This document shows positions 28,884-38,512 of a stretch of 43,484 nt of DNA, one piece after another. Made by a program: the position numbers and the translations under genes. The notes under the pieces were generated by a model. The model made no database searches, had not been told where the DNA came from, and worked only from the letters and a program-made list of their open reading frames with translations. The stretch is from the NCBI GenBank assembly GCA_003646405.1, contig QNFR01000008.1:1-43484 (forward strand), read 5' to 3'. The stretch comes from Gammaproteobacteria bacterium (GTDB taxonomy: Bacteria > Pseudomonadota > Gammaproteobacteria > Pseudomonadales > Halieaceae). Each line of letters begins with the position of its first letter. Positions within the stretch are counted from its first letter, which is position 1.

Positions 28884-29864
28884 ATGAAACAACCTGTTCG
28901 AGTGACCGTTACCGGTGCCGCGGGCCAGATTGGCTACGCCCTGCTTTTCCGTATCGCCTCAGGCGCCATGCTGGGCGATGACCAGCCCGTTATCCTGCAA
29001 CTGCTGGATATCACCCCCACCATGGACGCGCTGGACGGCGTGAAAATGGAACTGGAAGACTGCGCCTTCCCCCTGCTGGCCGGTATTGTGTGTACTGATG
29101 ACCCCGATACGGGCTTCAAGGACACCGACTACGCCCTGCTGGTTGGCGCGCGCCCCCGCGGCCCGGGCATGGAGCGTAAGGACCTGTTGGAAGCCAACGC
29201 CGCCATCTTTTCGGTCCAGGGCAAGGCGATCAATGAAAACGCCAGCAAAAACATCAAGGTGCTGGTCGTGGGCAACCCCGCCAACACCAACGCCCTGATC
29301 ACCCAGCGCAACGCACCGGACATCGACCCACGCAACTTCACCGCCATGACGCGCCTGGACCACAACCGCGCCAAGACGCAAATCGCAATGAAAGCCGGTA
29401 AGACCGTCAACGACGTCAGCAACATGACCATCTGGGGCAACCACTCGGCCACCCAGTACCCAGACCTGTTCAATGCGAAAGTCAGCGGTGAACCGGCGAT
29501 TGGGCTGGTGAACCAGGACTGGCTCGAAAGCGATTTTATCCCGACAGTACAGCAGCGCGGCGCGGCCATCATCAAGGCCCGCGGAGCTTCGTCGGCCGCC
29601 TCCGCCGCCAATGCCGCCATCGGCCACATGCGCAGTTGGGCCCTGGGCACCGACGGCGACGACTGGGTTTCCATGGGCGTCTACAGCGATGGTTCTTACG
29701 GCATCACCGAAGGCCTGATCTACTCCTTCCCCTGTCGCTGCGCGAATGGCGACTGGAGTATCGTGCAGGGAGCCGAAGTCGGCGACTTCAGCCAGACCAA
29801 GTTAACCGCTACCGAGCAGGAACTGATCGAGGAACGGGACGCGGTGCAGCATCTGCTGCCGTAA
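28884..29864 (+). CDS. mdh: Malate dehydrogenase
   Basis: TCA-cycle enzyme interconverting malate and oxaloacetate, 326 aa. The nucleotide loop is TGAAGQIGY (10-18), with Asp42 at the end of the second strand as in NAD-specific forms. Substrate-binding arginines lie in [13 protein letters not shown] (88-100), and the catalytic pair is Asp159 (TRLDHNR) and His187 ([11 protein letters not shown]). It is the LDH-like type common in Proteobacteria, not the E. coli form. An AGGA ribosome site precedes the ATG. A strong terminator follows directly, so it is probably monocistronic. Confidence 0.96.
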   Translation: MKQPVRVTVTGAAGQIGYALLFRIASGAMLGDDQPVILQLLDITPTMDALDGVKMELEDCAFPLLAGIVCTDDPDTGFKDTDYALLVGARPRGPGMERKDLLEANAAIFSVQGKAINENASKNIKVLVVGNPANTNALITQRNAPDIDPRNFTAMTRLDHNRAKTQIAMKAGKTVNDVSNMTIWGNHSATQYPDLFNAKVSGEPAIGLVNQDWLESDFIPTVQQRGAAIIKARGASSAASAANAAIGHMRSWALGTDGDDWVSMGVYSDGSYGITEGLIYSFPCRCANGDWSIVQGAEVGDFSQTKLTATEQELIEERDAVQHLLP

Positions 29865-29886
29865 AAAAAAATCCCTGAAAAACGCC

Positions 29887-29928
29887 AAAATGGGGTCCGG
29901 GTAATTTTACTCGGTCCCCATTTTTTTT
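29887..29928 (+). terminator. Intrinsic terminator after mdh
   Basis: AAAATGGGG (29887-29895) pairs with CCCCATTTT (29916-29924). The stem continues inward through a single T-T mismatch with CCG/CGG and further pairs, and a run of eight T residues (29921-29928) closes it. It stands 14 bases before the tetR start. Confidence 0.92.
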
Positions 29929-29941
29929 AGTATAGGAAGCC

Positions 29942-30565
29942 ATGAAGGACGAAGATATCCCAAAAAGCTACCATCACGGCAACCTGCGCGCCGCGTTACT
30001 TGATACGGCCATGGAGCAACTACGCCAAGCGGGGGCGGAGGACCTCAGTTTGCGCGCCCTGGCCCGGGCCATCGGCGTATCCCAGACCGCTCCCTACCGA
30101 CACTTTGCGGACAAGGGCGAACTGCTCGCGGCCATGGCCACCCACGGTTACCGTGAACTGCTGACGGCTCTGCGCCAGGCGGGCGAGGCCGCCGGTGATT
30201 GCCCCAGCGAACAGTTGGTCGCCTTCGCCCATGCCTATGTTGACTATGCCGCCAACAACCCGCAATTGTTCAAGCTGATGTTTGGCCCGGCGGTACAACC
30301 GGCGATAGAATACCCGGAACTGCGAGAGGCCAGCCGTGAAACCTTCCAGTTGGTTCAGGAGATCCTGCACCAGGGTATTGAAATGGGGCTGTTCCAAGGC
30401 CTTGACGACCTGCCCTACCTGACCAACGCCGCCTGGTCCGGCATCCACGGTCTGGCCACCCTGCGCGTCGACACCCCCGACCTGTTCGAACGCCACATCG
30501 ACCTGCGGCGCCAGGTGGATTTGGGGGTAAACACTTTTATTGCCGGTATCAGCATAAGTCGGTGA
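29942..30565 (+). CDS. TetR/AcrR-family transcriptional regulator with WHG-type C-terminal domain
   Basis: A 207-residue one-component repressor. The N-terminal helix-turn-helix is clear ([31 protein letters not shown], about 35-65). The C-terminal ligand/dimer domain ends with [11 protein letters not shown], the mark of the WHG subgroup. An AGGAAG ribosome site precedes the ATG. It follows the mdh terminator and precedes decayed ybbA/tesA fragments, so its original target may have been lost or lie elsewhere; no operator palindrome is evident around it. The inducer is unknown. Confidence 0.88.
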   Translation: MKDEDIPKSYHHGNLRAALLDTAMEQLRQAGAEDLSLRALARAIGVSQTAPYRHFADKGELLAAMATHGYRELLTALRQAGEAAGDCPSEQLVAFAHAYVDYAANNPQLFKLMFGPAVQPAIEYPELREASRETFQLVQEILHQGIEMGLFQGLDDLPYLTNAAWSGIHGLATLRVDTPDLFERHIDLRRQVDLGVNTFIAGISISR

Positions 30566-30645
30566 CTCGGTAGTGTATGGTTTGCACTCTGTGTGATGAT
30601 TCCACGGGGATGGGTAGATCCACACCGTTGACCTACATAATGCGT

Positions 30646-30747
30646 CCGCGAATCATCGGACTTGATTTCCAGAGTGATCCCTTTCAGTATTTCCAGCTTG
30701 GTTCCCGCCATGGGGACCCGTTTCAGGAGATTTTCAGCTTTGATCAT
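30646..30747 (-). pseudogene. Truncated ybbA-like ABC ATPase remnant
   Basis: From ATG 30747 the minus strand encodes about 34 residues (MIKAENLLKR..., then LEILKGITLEIKSDD) that match the start of YbbA/LolD-type ABC ATPases. The frame then loses similarity exactly where the Walker A region should follow. No Walker A, signature or Walker B is found downstream, where tetR lies instead. In E. coli and many relatives ybbA is divergent from tesA, and a broken tesA is next to it here, supporting the identification. Confidence 0.7.
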
Positions 30748-31117
30748 GCAGCGTTTCCTTTACCGCGTTTTACGCAGCAGCTGTGCGCTTGGATTGCTGT
30801 GGCTCAGTCTGTCGAGCACAGTCCGGGCCAGGGAACACAATATCCTGGTGCGCACGTCGCAGGACGCCGGCGCCAAAGTCATCCTCCTGCCAATGGAAAT
30901 ACCACCAAACTACGGCGCACGCTATACTTCTGGTTTCAGGCAGTGTTTTGTACAGGTAGCTCGGGAAACCGGCAGCGTCATCACCCCCTTCGTCCTGGAT
31001 GGCGTCGCCACCGACCCGGCGCTGATGCAGGACCATGGCATCCACCCAACGGTCGAGGCGCAACCCAAACTGCTGCACAACATCCTGCCCACCGTGATTG
31101 AGGTCCTGGCGCAATGA
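30746..31117 (+). pseudogene. tesA-like GDSL esterase/thioesterase with internal in-frame deletion
   Basis: The 123-residue frame has an intact signal peptide (MQRFLYRVLRSS, cleavage near TVRA). It then jumps from the beginning of the mature TesA fold (HNILV) directly to its late part (DAGAKVILLPMEIPPNYGARYT through GIHP). Roughly 75-80 residues holding the GDS serine block, the oxyanion block and GGND are missing. The catalytic Asp of DGIH is His (QDHGIHP), so two of three triad residues are gone. It remains an open frame and its stop overlaps the bioA start (ATGA), so it may persist as a translated leader. Confidence 0.78.
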
Positions 31118-32406
31118 TCAACCCGTACTCCTGGGAAGACCTCCAGAACAGTGATCGCGCAGCGATCTGGCATCCCTATGCCTCCGCCACAGATGCCCCG
31201 GAAGTATTTCCCGTCGTTGCCGCCAGTGGTGTGCGCCTGGAACTGGCCGATGGCCGGCAACTCATTGACGGTATGGCCTCCTGGTGGTGTGCCATTCACG
31301 GTTACAATAATCCGGTCCTGAACCAGGCGGTGCGCGCCCAGTTGGAGGATATGTCCCACGTTATGTTTGGTGGATTGACCCATCCACCGGCGGTGAAGCT
31401 CGCGCAATTGCTGACGAAACTCACACCAACCGGGCTGGATCGGGTCTTTTTCAGCGACTCCGGATCCGTTGCGGTGGAAGTGGCCCTGAAAATGGCAATC
31501 CAGTACTGGTATTGCGTAGGGCAACCGAAAAAGCAACAGCTTATCGCCCTGCGCAACGGTTATCACGGTGACACTTTTGGCGCCATGTCACTGTGCGACC
31601 CGGTCACCGGCATGCATCACTTGTTCGGCGATGTGTTAGCCAAAAATCTGTTCGCGCCGGCGCCTTCCTGCGGCTTCGATGAACCCTGCCCCGACCGGGA
31701 AATGACCGCTATCACCGAACTGCTGGCACAACATCACCAGGAAGTCGCAGCGGTTATTGTCGAACCCGTGGTACAGGGCACCGGCGGCATGCACTTCTAC
31801 TCGCCCGAATACCTGGTCAAACTGCGCGCCCTGTGTGACGCCTTCGATGTCTTACTGATTTTCGATGAAATCGCCACCGGCTTTGGCCGCACCGGCAAGC
31901 TGTTCGCGCTGGAACACGCACAGGTCGAACCGGACATCCTGTGTCTGGGCAAGGCGCTTACCGGTGGTTATATGACGCTCGCCGCCACACTGTGTAACGA
32001 ACGTATCAGTACCGGCATCAGTGAAAGCGAAGCAGGCGCATTCATGCACGGCCCGACTTTTATGGCTAACCCTCTGGCCTGTGCCACGGCGATCGCCAGC
32101 ATCCAACTGCTGTTGTCACAGCCCTGGCAGCGCACGGTGGAACGTGTGCACACTGAACTCGCTGCGGGCCTGGCACTGGCGCGAGATCTTCCCAATGTCG
32201 CGGAGGTTCGAACGCTGGGCGCCATCGGTGTTATTGAGCTCAAAGAGCCGGTGGACATGAAAACCATACAACCCATGTTCGTCGAGCGTGGGGTCTGGGT
32301 ACGGCCCTTTGGCAAGCTGGTCTATGCCATGCCGCCGTTTGTTATGGGCACTGATGATGTTGCTACCCTGACTGCGGCTATGGTCGATATTGTAGCAAAT
32401 ATTTAG
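31114..32406 (+). CDS. bioA: Adenosylmethionine-8-amino-7-oxononanoate aminotransferase
   Basis: Biotin-pathway class III aminotransferase of 430 aa that converts 7-keto-8-aminopelargonate to 7,8-diaminopelargonate using S-adenosylmethionine as amino donor. IWHPY and SWWCAIHGYNNP near the N-terminus are typical of BioA. The PLP lysine is Lys280 (LGKALTGGYMTLA), with the cofactor Asp in IFDEIATGFGRTG. The start overlaps the tesA-remnant stop, implying translational coupling. No other bio genes are in the window, so the pathway is split in this genome. Confidence 0.94.
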   Translation: MINPYSWEDLQNSDRAAIWHPYASATDAPEVFPVVAASGVRLELADGRQLIDGMASWWCAIHGYNNPVLNQAVRAQLEDMSHVMFGGLTHPPAVKLAQLLTKLTPTGLDRVFFSDSGSVAVEVALKMAIQYWYCVGQPKKQQLIALRNGYHGDTFGAMSLCDPVTGMHHLFGDVLAKNLFAPAPSCGFDEPCPDREMTAITELLAQHHQEVAAVIVEPVVQGTGGMHFYSPEYLVKLRALCDAFDVLLIFDEIATGFGRTGKLFALEHAQVEPDILCLGKALTGGYMTLAATLCNERISTGISESEAGAFMHGPTFMANPLACATAIASIQLLLSQPWQRTVERVHTELAAGLALARDLPNVAEVRTLGAIGVIELKEPVDMKTIQPMFVERGVWVRPFGKLVYAMPPFVMGTDDVATLTAAMVDIVANI

Positions 32407-32773
32407 TTTTCTGCAGGAACCTCTGTCCGGGTTCTGGCTCTGGCGCCGGGACCCTGACTCCCGGGTAACCAGCTGGGCCGGAACAACAGCACCCTCCATC
32501 TCTGGCAATCTGAAGGACCGTGACTCAGAAACAATTAAGCCAAAGTTATCGATCCCGTTATGAACAGTAACCCCGGTCCCGGTGCTCGAACAAGACTTGC
32601 GCCGCCGCCAGTGTGACGTGACCGCACAGGTCCACCTGATAAATTGGCAGTTCCATGATCTGTTCCGTTGTAGCGAATAATCGCCTTTAGCCCACAGTAG
32701 CTGCGATGTACAAAACCGCCACCGTTTAATATAGTGGCGTTATCGCTCCTCAGCCACCAAGACATAAAAAGCC
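32407..32773. other. 367-base gap between bioA and the potassium channel gene
   Basis: No reading frame here shows recognisable protein features. Short GC-rich imperfect repeats occur just after bioA (32430-32470), but there is no T-run to make an intrinsic terminator. The right end holds the candidate promoter for the channel gene, listed separately. Otherwise I see nothing. Confidence 0.5.
32707..32735 (+). promoter_or_regulatory. Candidate sigma70 promoter of the potassium channel gene
   Basis: TGTACA (32707-32712, 4 of 6 to the -35 consensus) and TATAGT (32730-32735, 5 of 6 to the -10) are separated by exactly 17 bases. They lie 39 bases before the channel ATG. Confidence 0.45.
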
Positions 32774-33643
32774 ATGGCGCCACGACAACAATCTTCGCTG
32801 CAATCAAAAGTCTATAAGATTATTTTCGGCACAGAGACGCTCATGGGCAGGTGGTTTGATATCAGCTTGATTCTGATAATCATCGCCAGTGTCATGGTGA
32901 TAATGCTGGACTCCATTCCCAATACCCACACGCGCTACGGCATCCTGTATCTGCAACTCGAGTGGGTGTTCACCCTGATGTTCACCCTCGAATACCTGGT
33001 TCGGGTGTGGTGCTCGCCGAACCGCAAGGGCTATATGTTCAGCATCTATGGCATCGTCGACCTGCTGGCCCTGTTGCCCACCTACCTGTCCCTGCTGTTG
33101 CCCCAGACCGCGCCGCTGCTTATTATCCGCATGCTGCGCATCCTGCGTATCTTTCGGGTACTGCGCCTGCTGTCCCTGCTCAATGAGGCCAACGCCATGG
33201 CCGCGGCGCTGCGCAGCAGCGCCCGCAAGATCTTCGTGTTTTACTCCCTGATGCTCATCCTCACCACGATCTTCGGCTGCCTCATGTATGTCGTCGAAGG
33301 GGCTGAACACGGCTTCGACAATATCCCCAAAAGCATCTATTGGGCGATCGTTACCATCACCACTGTGGGATATGGCGACGTGGTTCCCCTGACCCCCATC
33401 GGTCGCGCCATTTCCTCAGTGGGTATGCTGATTGGCTACTCGCTCATCACCGTACCCGCCGTCATCATGATGGCGCCACTGGCGGCGTCAGAGCAGGCGC
33501 GCAGGGATCGCCAGGCGCACGAATCCCGTAACTGCACTAACTGCGCCACTGTGGAGCACGATACCCGCTCACATTACTGCCGCAACTGTGGCGTGGCACT
33601 GCCCAAGCCCGGGCACGAGCCGGAAACCGAATCAGGCACGTAA
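32774..33643 (+). CDS. Six-helix voltage-gated potassium channel with C-terminal zinc ribbon
   Basis: An inner-membrane ion channel of 289 aa. Helices S1-S6 span about residues 28-235. S4 carries arginines every third residue (Arg119, 122, 125, 128, 131), the classical voltage sensor. The pore loop has the K+ selectivity filter TVGYGD (197-202). The cytoplasmic tail ends in a Cys4 zinc-ribbon-like module (Cys254, Cys257, Cys269, Cys272). Selectivity for potassium follows from the filter; gating and physiological role are not known. The gene stands alone with its own promoter, followed 70 bases later by ygiQ. Confidence 0.92.
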   Translation: MAPRQQSSLQSKVYKIIFGTETLMGRWFDISLILIIIASVMVIMLDSIPNTHTRYGILYLQLEWVFTLMFTLEYLVRVWCSPNRKGYMFSIYGIVDLLALLPTYLSLLLPQTAPLLIIRMLRILRIFRVLRLLSLLNEANAMAAALRSSARKIFVFYSLMLILTTIFGCLMYVVEGAEHGFDNIPKSIYWAIVTITTVGYGDVVPLTPIGRAISSVGMLIGYSLITVPAVIMMAPLAASEQARRDRQAHESRNCTNCATVEHDTRSHYCRNCGVALPKPGHEPETESGT

Positions 33644-33676
33644 ATCTGCCAATGAGCACTGCGCAGCAAGTTTGGC

Positions 33677-33682
33677 TATAAT
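33677..33682 (+). promoter_or_regulatory. Candidate -10 element of ygiQ
   Basis: A perfect TATAAT lies 31 bases before the chosen ygiQ start; the -35 region (around 33653) is poor. If real, it rules out the in-frame ATG at 33681, which overlaps the -10. Confidence 0.35.
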
Positions 33683-33713
33683 GCATGCTCAACCCTGCAC
33701 GACTACTGCCTTC

Positions 33714-35846
<2,133 letters not shown>

Positions 35847-36076
35847 TGTACCTCGTCATGTTACATTACGGTTGGGCTGGCACCGCACCCACAGAACTGA
35901 CCCTAACGCCATCTATAGGCGACAATAAGACCACTGGATGGGCCCGCGCTAGTTAATTAATAATGGCTATCAACTCGTTAGCCTTAATTGATTAGTCAGA
36001 TCGCCAAGTCTGTACTACTTTTAATAGTCCCACACGCTGTGTGTGGTGTTGATAACCCGTACTAAGGAGACGCAGT
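35847..36076. other. Intergenic region upstream of rubrerythrin, with AT-rich dyad
   Basis: These 230 bases show no gene. An inverted repeat, GGCTA (35965-35969) and TAGCC (35979-35983), is embedded in AT-rich arms (TTAATTAA before, TTAATTGATTA after). It could be a weak terminator for ygiQ or an operator for the rubrerythrin operon. TTTAATAGT near 36018-36027 is a possible -10. Confidence 0.4.
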
Positions 36077-36496
36077 ATGTCCTTGAAAGACAGCCAAACC
36101 GAACAAAACCTGAAAGATGCCTTCGCCGGCGAGTCCCAGGCCAACCGCCGTTACCTGTATTTCGCCGCAAAAGCGGACGTAGAGGGCTATAACGACGTAG
36201 CCGTGGTATTCCGCTCCACCGCAGAAGGAGAAACCGGCCACGCCCACGGTCACCTGGAATACCTGGAAGAAACCGGCGATCCCGCCACTGGCCTACCCAT
36301 TGGTGCCACCTCCGACAATTTGAAAGCGGCTATCGCCGGAGAGACCCACGAGTACACCGACATGTACCCGGGCATGGCCAAGACTGCTCGCGATGAGGGT
36401 TTCGATGAGATCGCCGACTGGATGGAAACGCTGGCCAAAGCCGAGCGCAGCCACGCCAACCGCTTCCAGAAAGCCCTGGACAACCTGGACGATTGA
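36077..36496 (+). CDS. Rubrerythrin (rubredoxin-less form)
   Basis: A 139-residue ferritin-like di-iron protein that reduces hydrogen peroxide. Both halves of the four-helix bundle carry the Glu/ExxH ligand pattern ([42 protein letters not shown]). The C-terminal rubredoxin domain of classical rubrerythrin is absent, so electrons must come from another protein, plausibly the Fe-S oxidoreductase next door. A good AAGGAG ribosome site precedes the ATG. A strong terminator directly after may keep most transcripts monocistronic. Confidence 0.92.
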   Translation: MSLKDSQTEQNLKDAFAGESQANRRYLYFAAKADVEGYNDVAVVFRSTAEGETGHAHGHLEYLEETGDPATGLPIGATSDNLKAAIAGETHEYTDMYPGMAKTARDEGFDEIADWMETLAKAERSHANRFQKALDNLDD

Positions 36497-36506
36497 TCCG
36501 CCCCCC

Positions 36507-36544
36507 GGCGGGTTGGCCTGCCGGCCAACCCGCCTTCTTTTTTT
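36507..36544 (+). terminator. Intrinsic terminator after rubrerythrin
   Basis: A perfect 12-base-pair stem, GGCGGGTTGGCC (36507-36518) and GGCCAACCCGCC (36523-36534), with loop TGCC, is followed by TTC and seven T residues. It would separate rubrerythrin from the Fe-S oxidoreductase, or act as an attenuator giving much more rubrerythrin message. Confidence 0.93.
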
Positions 36545-36574
36545 ACACCTTGTCACGCAACAGGGGGTCATACC

Positions 36575-37897
36575 GTGAGAGAAGGAAGCCTGGAGGCACC
36601 TACCCGCCATCCTATCGACTGGAAATCCGCACAATACTGGGACAGGCCCGACCTGGAGCGGGAACTGGAGCGGGTATACGACATCTGCCACGGCTGTCGC
36701 CGCTGTGTCAGCCTGTGCGATGCCTTTCCCACCCTGTTCGATCTGGTGGATGAATCCGACACCCTGGAAGTGGACGGCATAGCCAAGGCCGATTACATCA
36801 AGGTGGTGGATCAGTGTTACCTGTGTGACCTGTGTTATATGACCAAGTGCCCTTATGTACCACCCCATGAGTGGAACGTGGATTTCCCTCACCTTATGCT
36901 CCGCGCCAAAGCCGTCAAGTTCAAGGAGAATGGAGCGAAACTCAGGGACAGGGTGCTGACCAGCACTGACACCGTATTCAGGATGACCTCCATTCCCCTG
37001 GTGGACATCACCGTCAACGCCTTCAACAGGAACACCGGCTTTCGCAAGGTGCTGGAGGCGACAGCCGGGATACACCACGAGGCGCCCGTACCTGCATTCC
37101 ACAGCAAGACGCTCAGGAAGCAGGTCAAACCCCTGATCAGGGACATCCAACCAACCCCTGTGGGCAACACCAGCGGTAAACTCGCGCTGTATGCCACCTG
37201 CTACGGCAACTATAACAGCCCCCACATCGGCACTGATTTCGTCAAGGTTTTCCAGCATAACGGTGTGTATATCGACGTGGTGCCAAAAGAAAAATGCTGC
37301 GGTATGCCCAAAATGGAACTGGGCGACCTCGAAGCGGTAAACAAGCTCAAGGAAGCCAATATCCCGGTACTGGCCAAACTGGTGGATGCAGGTTACGACC
37401 TGACCGCACCCATCCCATCCTGTGTATTGATGTACAAACAGGAGTTGCCGTTGCTGTATCCCGACGATGCCGACGTGAAGAAAGTGCAGGCCGCGTTTTT
37501 CGACCCGTTTGAATACCTGTGGCTGCGCCACAAGGGGGGCGCTCTGAACATCGATTTTCCCAATGCCCTGGGGGATATCGCCTACCAGGTGGCCTGTCAC
37601 CAGCGTGTGCAGAATATCGGCCTGAAAACCCGGGACGTGCTCAACCTGGTGCCCGCTACAAACGTCACGGCCCAGGAGCGCTGCTCCGGTCACGACGGCA
37701 CCTACGCGGTGAAAAAGGAAACTCACGACAAATCGGTAAAAATCGCGCGGCCGGTGGTGCGTAAAATAGACCAGCAGGAGCCGGATCACTTCATGAGTGA
37801 CTGTCCCATGGCCGCCACCCACATCGCCAATCTGTCGCAAAAAGTAGATAAAGCCCAACACCCCATGACGCTACTGCGCATGGCCTACGGCTTGTAG
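36575..37897 (+). CDS. GlpC/HdrD-like iron-sulfur oxidoreductase
   Basis: A 440-residue protein with two N-terminal [4Fe-4S] motifs, CHGCRRCVSLC (Cys38, 41, 44, 48) and CYLCDLCYMTKC (Cys81, 84, 87, 92), followed by two cysteine-rich CCG-type domains. The first CCG domain is normal (CYGNYNS ... KEKCCGMP); the second has CHQRVQ ... ERCSGHDG, with Ser in place of the second Cys. Such proteins accept electrons from quinones or thiols in heterodisulfide reductase and anaerobic glycerol-3-phosphate dehydrogenase. Next to rubrerythrin and DUF3501 it probably supplies electrons for peroxide reduction; this is inference. It starts with GTG after a GGGGG ribosome site. Confidence 0.85.
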   Translation: MREGSLEAPTRHPIDWKSAQYWDRPDLERELERVYDICHGCRRCVSLCDAFPTLFDLVDESDTLEVDGIAKADYIKVVDQCYLCDLCYMTKCPYVPPHEWNVDFPHLMLRAKAVKFKENGAKLRDRVLTSTDTVFRMTSIPLVDITVNAFNRNTGFRKVLEATAGIHHEAPVPAFHSKTLRKQVKPLIRDIQPTPVGNTSGKLALYATCYGNYNSPHIGTDFVKVFQHNGVYIDVVPKEKCCGMPKMELGDLEAVNKLKEANIPVLAKLVDAGYDLTAPIPSCVLMYKQELPLLYPDDADVKKVQAAFFDPFEYLWLRHKGGALNIDFPNALGDIAYQVACHQRVQNIGLKTRDVLNLVPATNVTAQERCSGHDGTYAVKKETHDKSVKIARPVVRKIDQQEPDHFMSDCPMAATHIANLSQKVDKAQHPMTLLRMAYGL

Positions 37898-37912
37898 ATG
37901 CAGGAGATAATG

Positions 37913-38512
37913 ATGTCCGCCCTATCACGCACCGACCTCTGGTCACTGGAAGAATACGCCGAAAGGCGCTCTGCTTTTCGCTCTGAGGTCATGGCGCACA
38001 AGAGAGTCCGCCAGGTGCCGCTGGGAGAGCACATGCGGCTGTACTTCGAGGACAGATTCACCATCAGGTACCAGATCCAGGAGATGCTGCGTATCGAAAA
38101 AGTATTCGAGGCCGATGGCATCAATGAGGAACTGGAGGCCTACAATCCCCTGATCCCCGATGGCCACAACTGGAAAGCCACTTTTATGATCGAGTACGAT
38201 GAACCAGAGGAACGAGCACGGCAATTATCCAGGATGATTGGTATTGAGGACAGGGTCTGGTTACAGGTCCAGGGCTGTGACCGGATCTACCCCATCGCCG
38301 ACGAGGATCTGGAGCGCGACAACGAACACAAGACCTCATCGGTACACTTTCTGCGCTTCGAATTGATGCCCAGCATGATCGCCGCCGTGCACAGTGGCGC
38401 CATTATCTGCGCCGGTGTGGATCACCCCGCCTGCACGATTGACAGTGAGCCGCTGCCTCCCGCCGTACGGGATTCTCTGGCCAACGACCTCCAGGCCGGC
38501 ACCATCAACTAA
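37913..38512 (+). CDS. DUF3501 family protein
   Basis: A soluble protein of 199 aa with no known catalytic motif. The opening LSRTDLWSLEEYAERRSAFR and the HMRLYFEDRFTIRYQIQEMLRIEK block are typical of DUF3501. I place the start at 37913, six bases after an AGGAG ribosome site; ATGs at 37898 and 37910 are in frame but too close to or before it. It follows the Fe-S oxidoreductase by 15 bases, a pairing I recall as recurrent with rubrerythrin in Proteobacteria. Its end overlaps the convergent hrpB stop by eight bases. Confidence 0.85.
   Translation: MSALSRTDLWSLEEYAERRSAFRSEVMAHKRVRQVPLGEHMRLYFEDRFTIRYQIQEMLRIEKVFEADGINEELEAYNPLIPDGHNWKATFMIEYDEPEERARQLSRMIGIEDRVWLQVQGCDRIYPIADEDLERDNEHKTSSVHFLRFELMPSMIAAVHSGAIICAGVDHPACTIDSEPLPPAVRDSLANDLQAGTIN

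Noticed and set aside
30415-30747. Treating the whole 110-codon minus-strand frame starting at 30747 as a real gene
   Set aside because: Only the first 34 or so residues resemble a protein family; the rest is unrelated sequence antisense to tetR.
32407-32773. Possible small gene or integron-type recombination site in the bioA-channel gap
   Set aside because: Frames here are short, lack ribosome sites and show no family features; the imperfect repeats do not form a recombination-site layout.
36293-37861. Long minus-strand open frame (about 520 codons) opposite the Fe-S oxidoreductase
   Set aside because: It is the antisense shadow of 36575-37897 in GC-biased sequence. The product is rich in His, Gln and Gly with no domain signature, while the plus strand has full Fe-S motifs.
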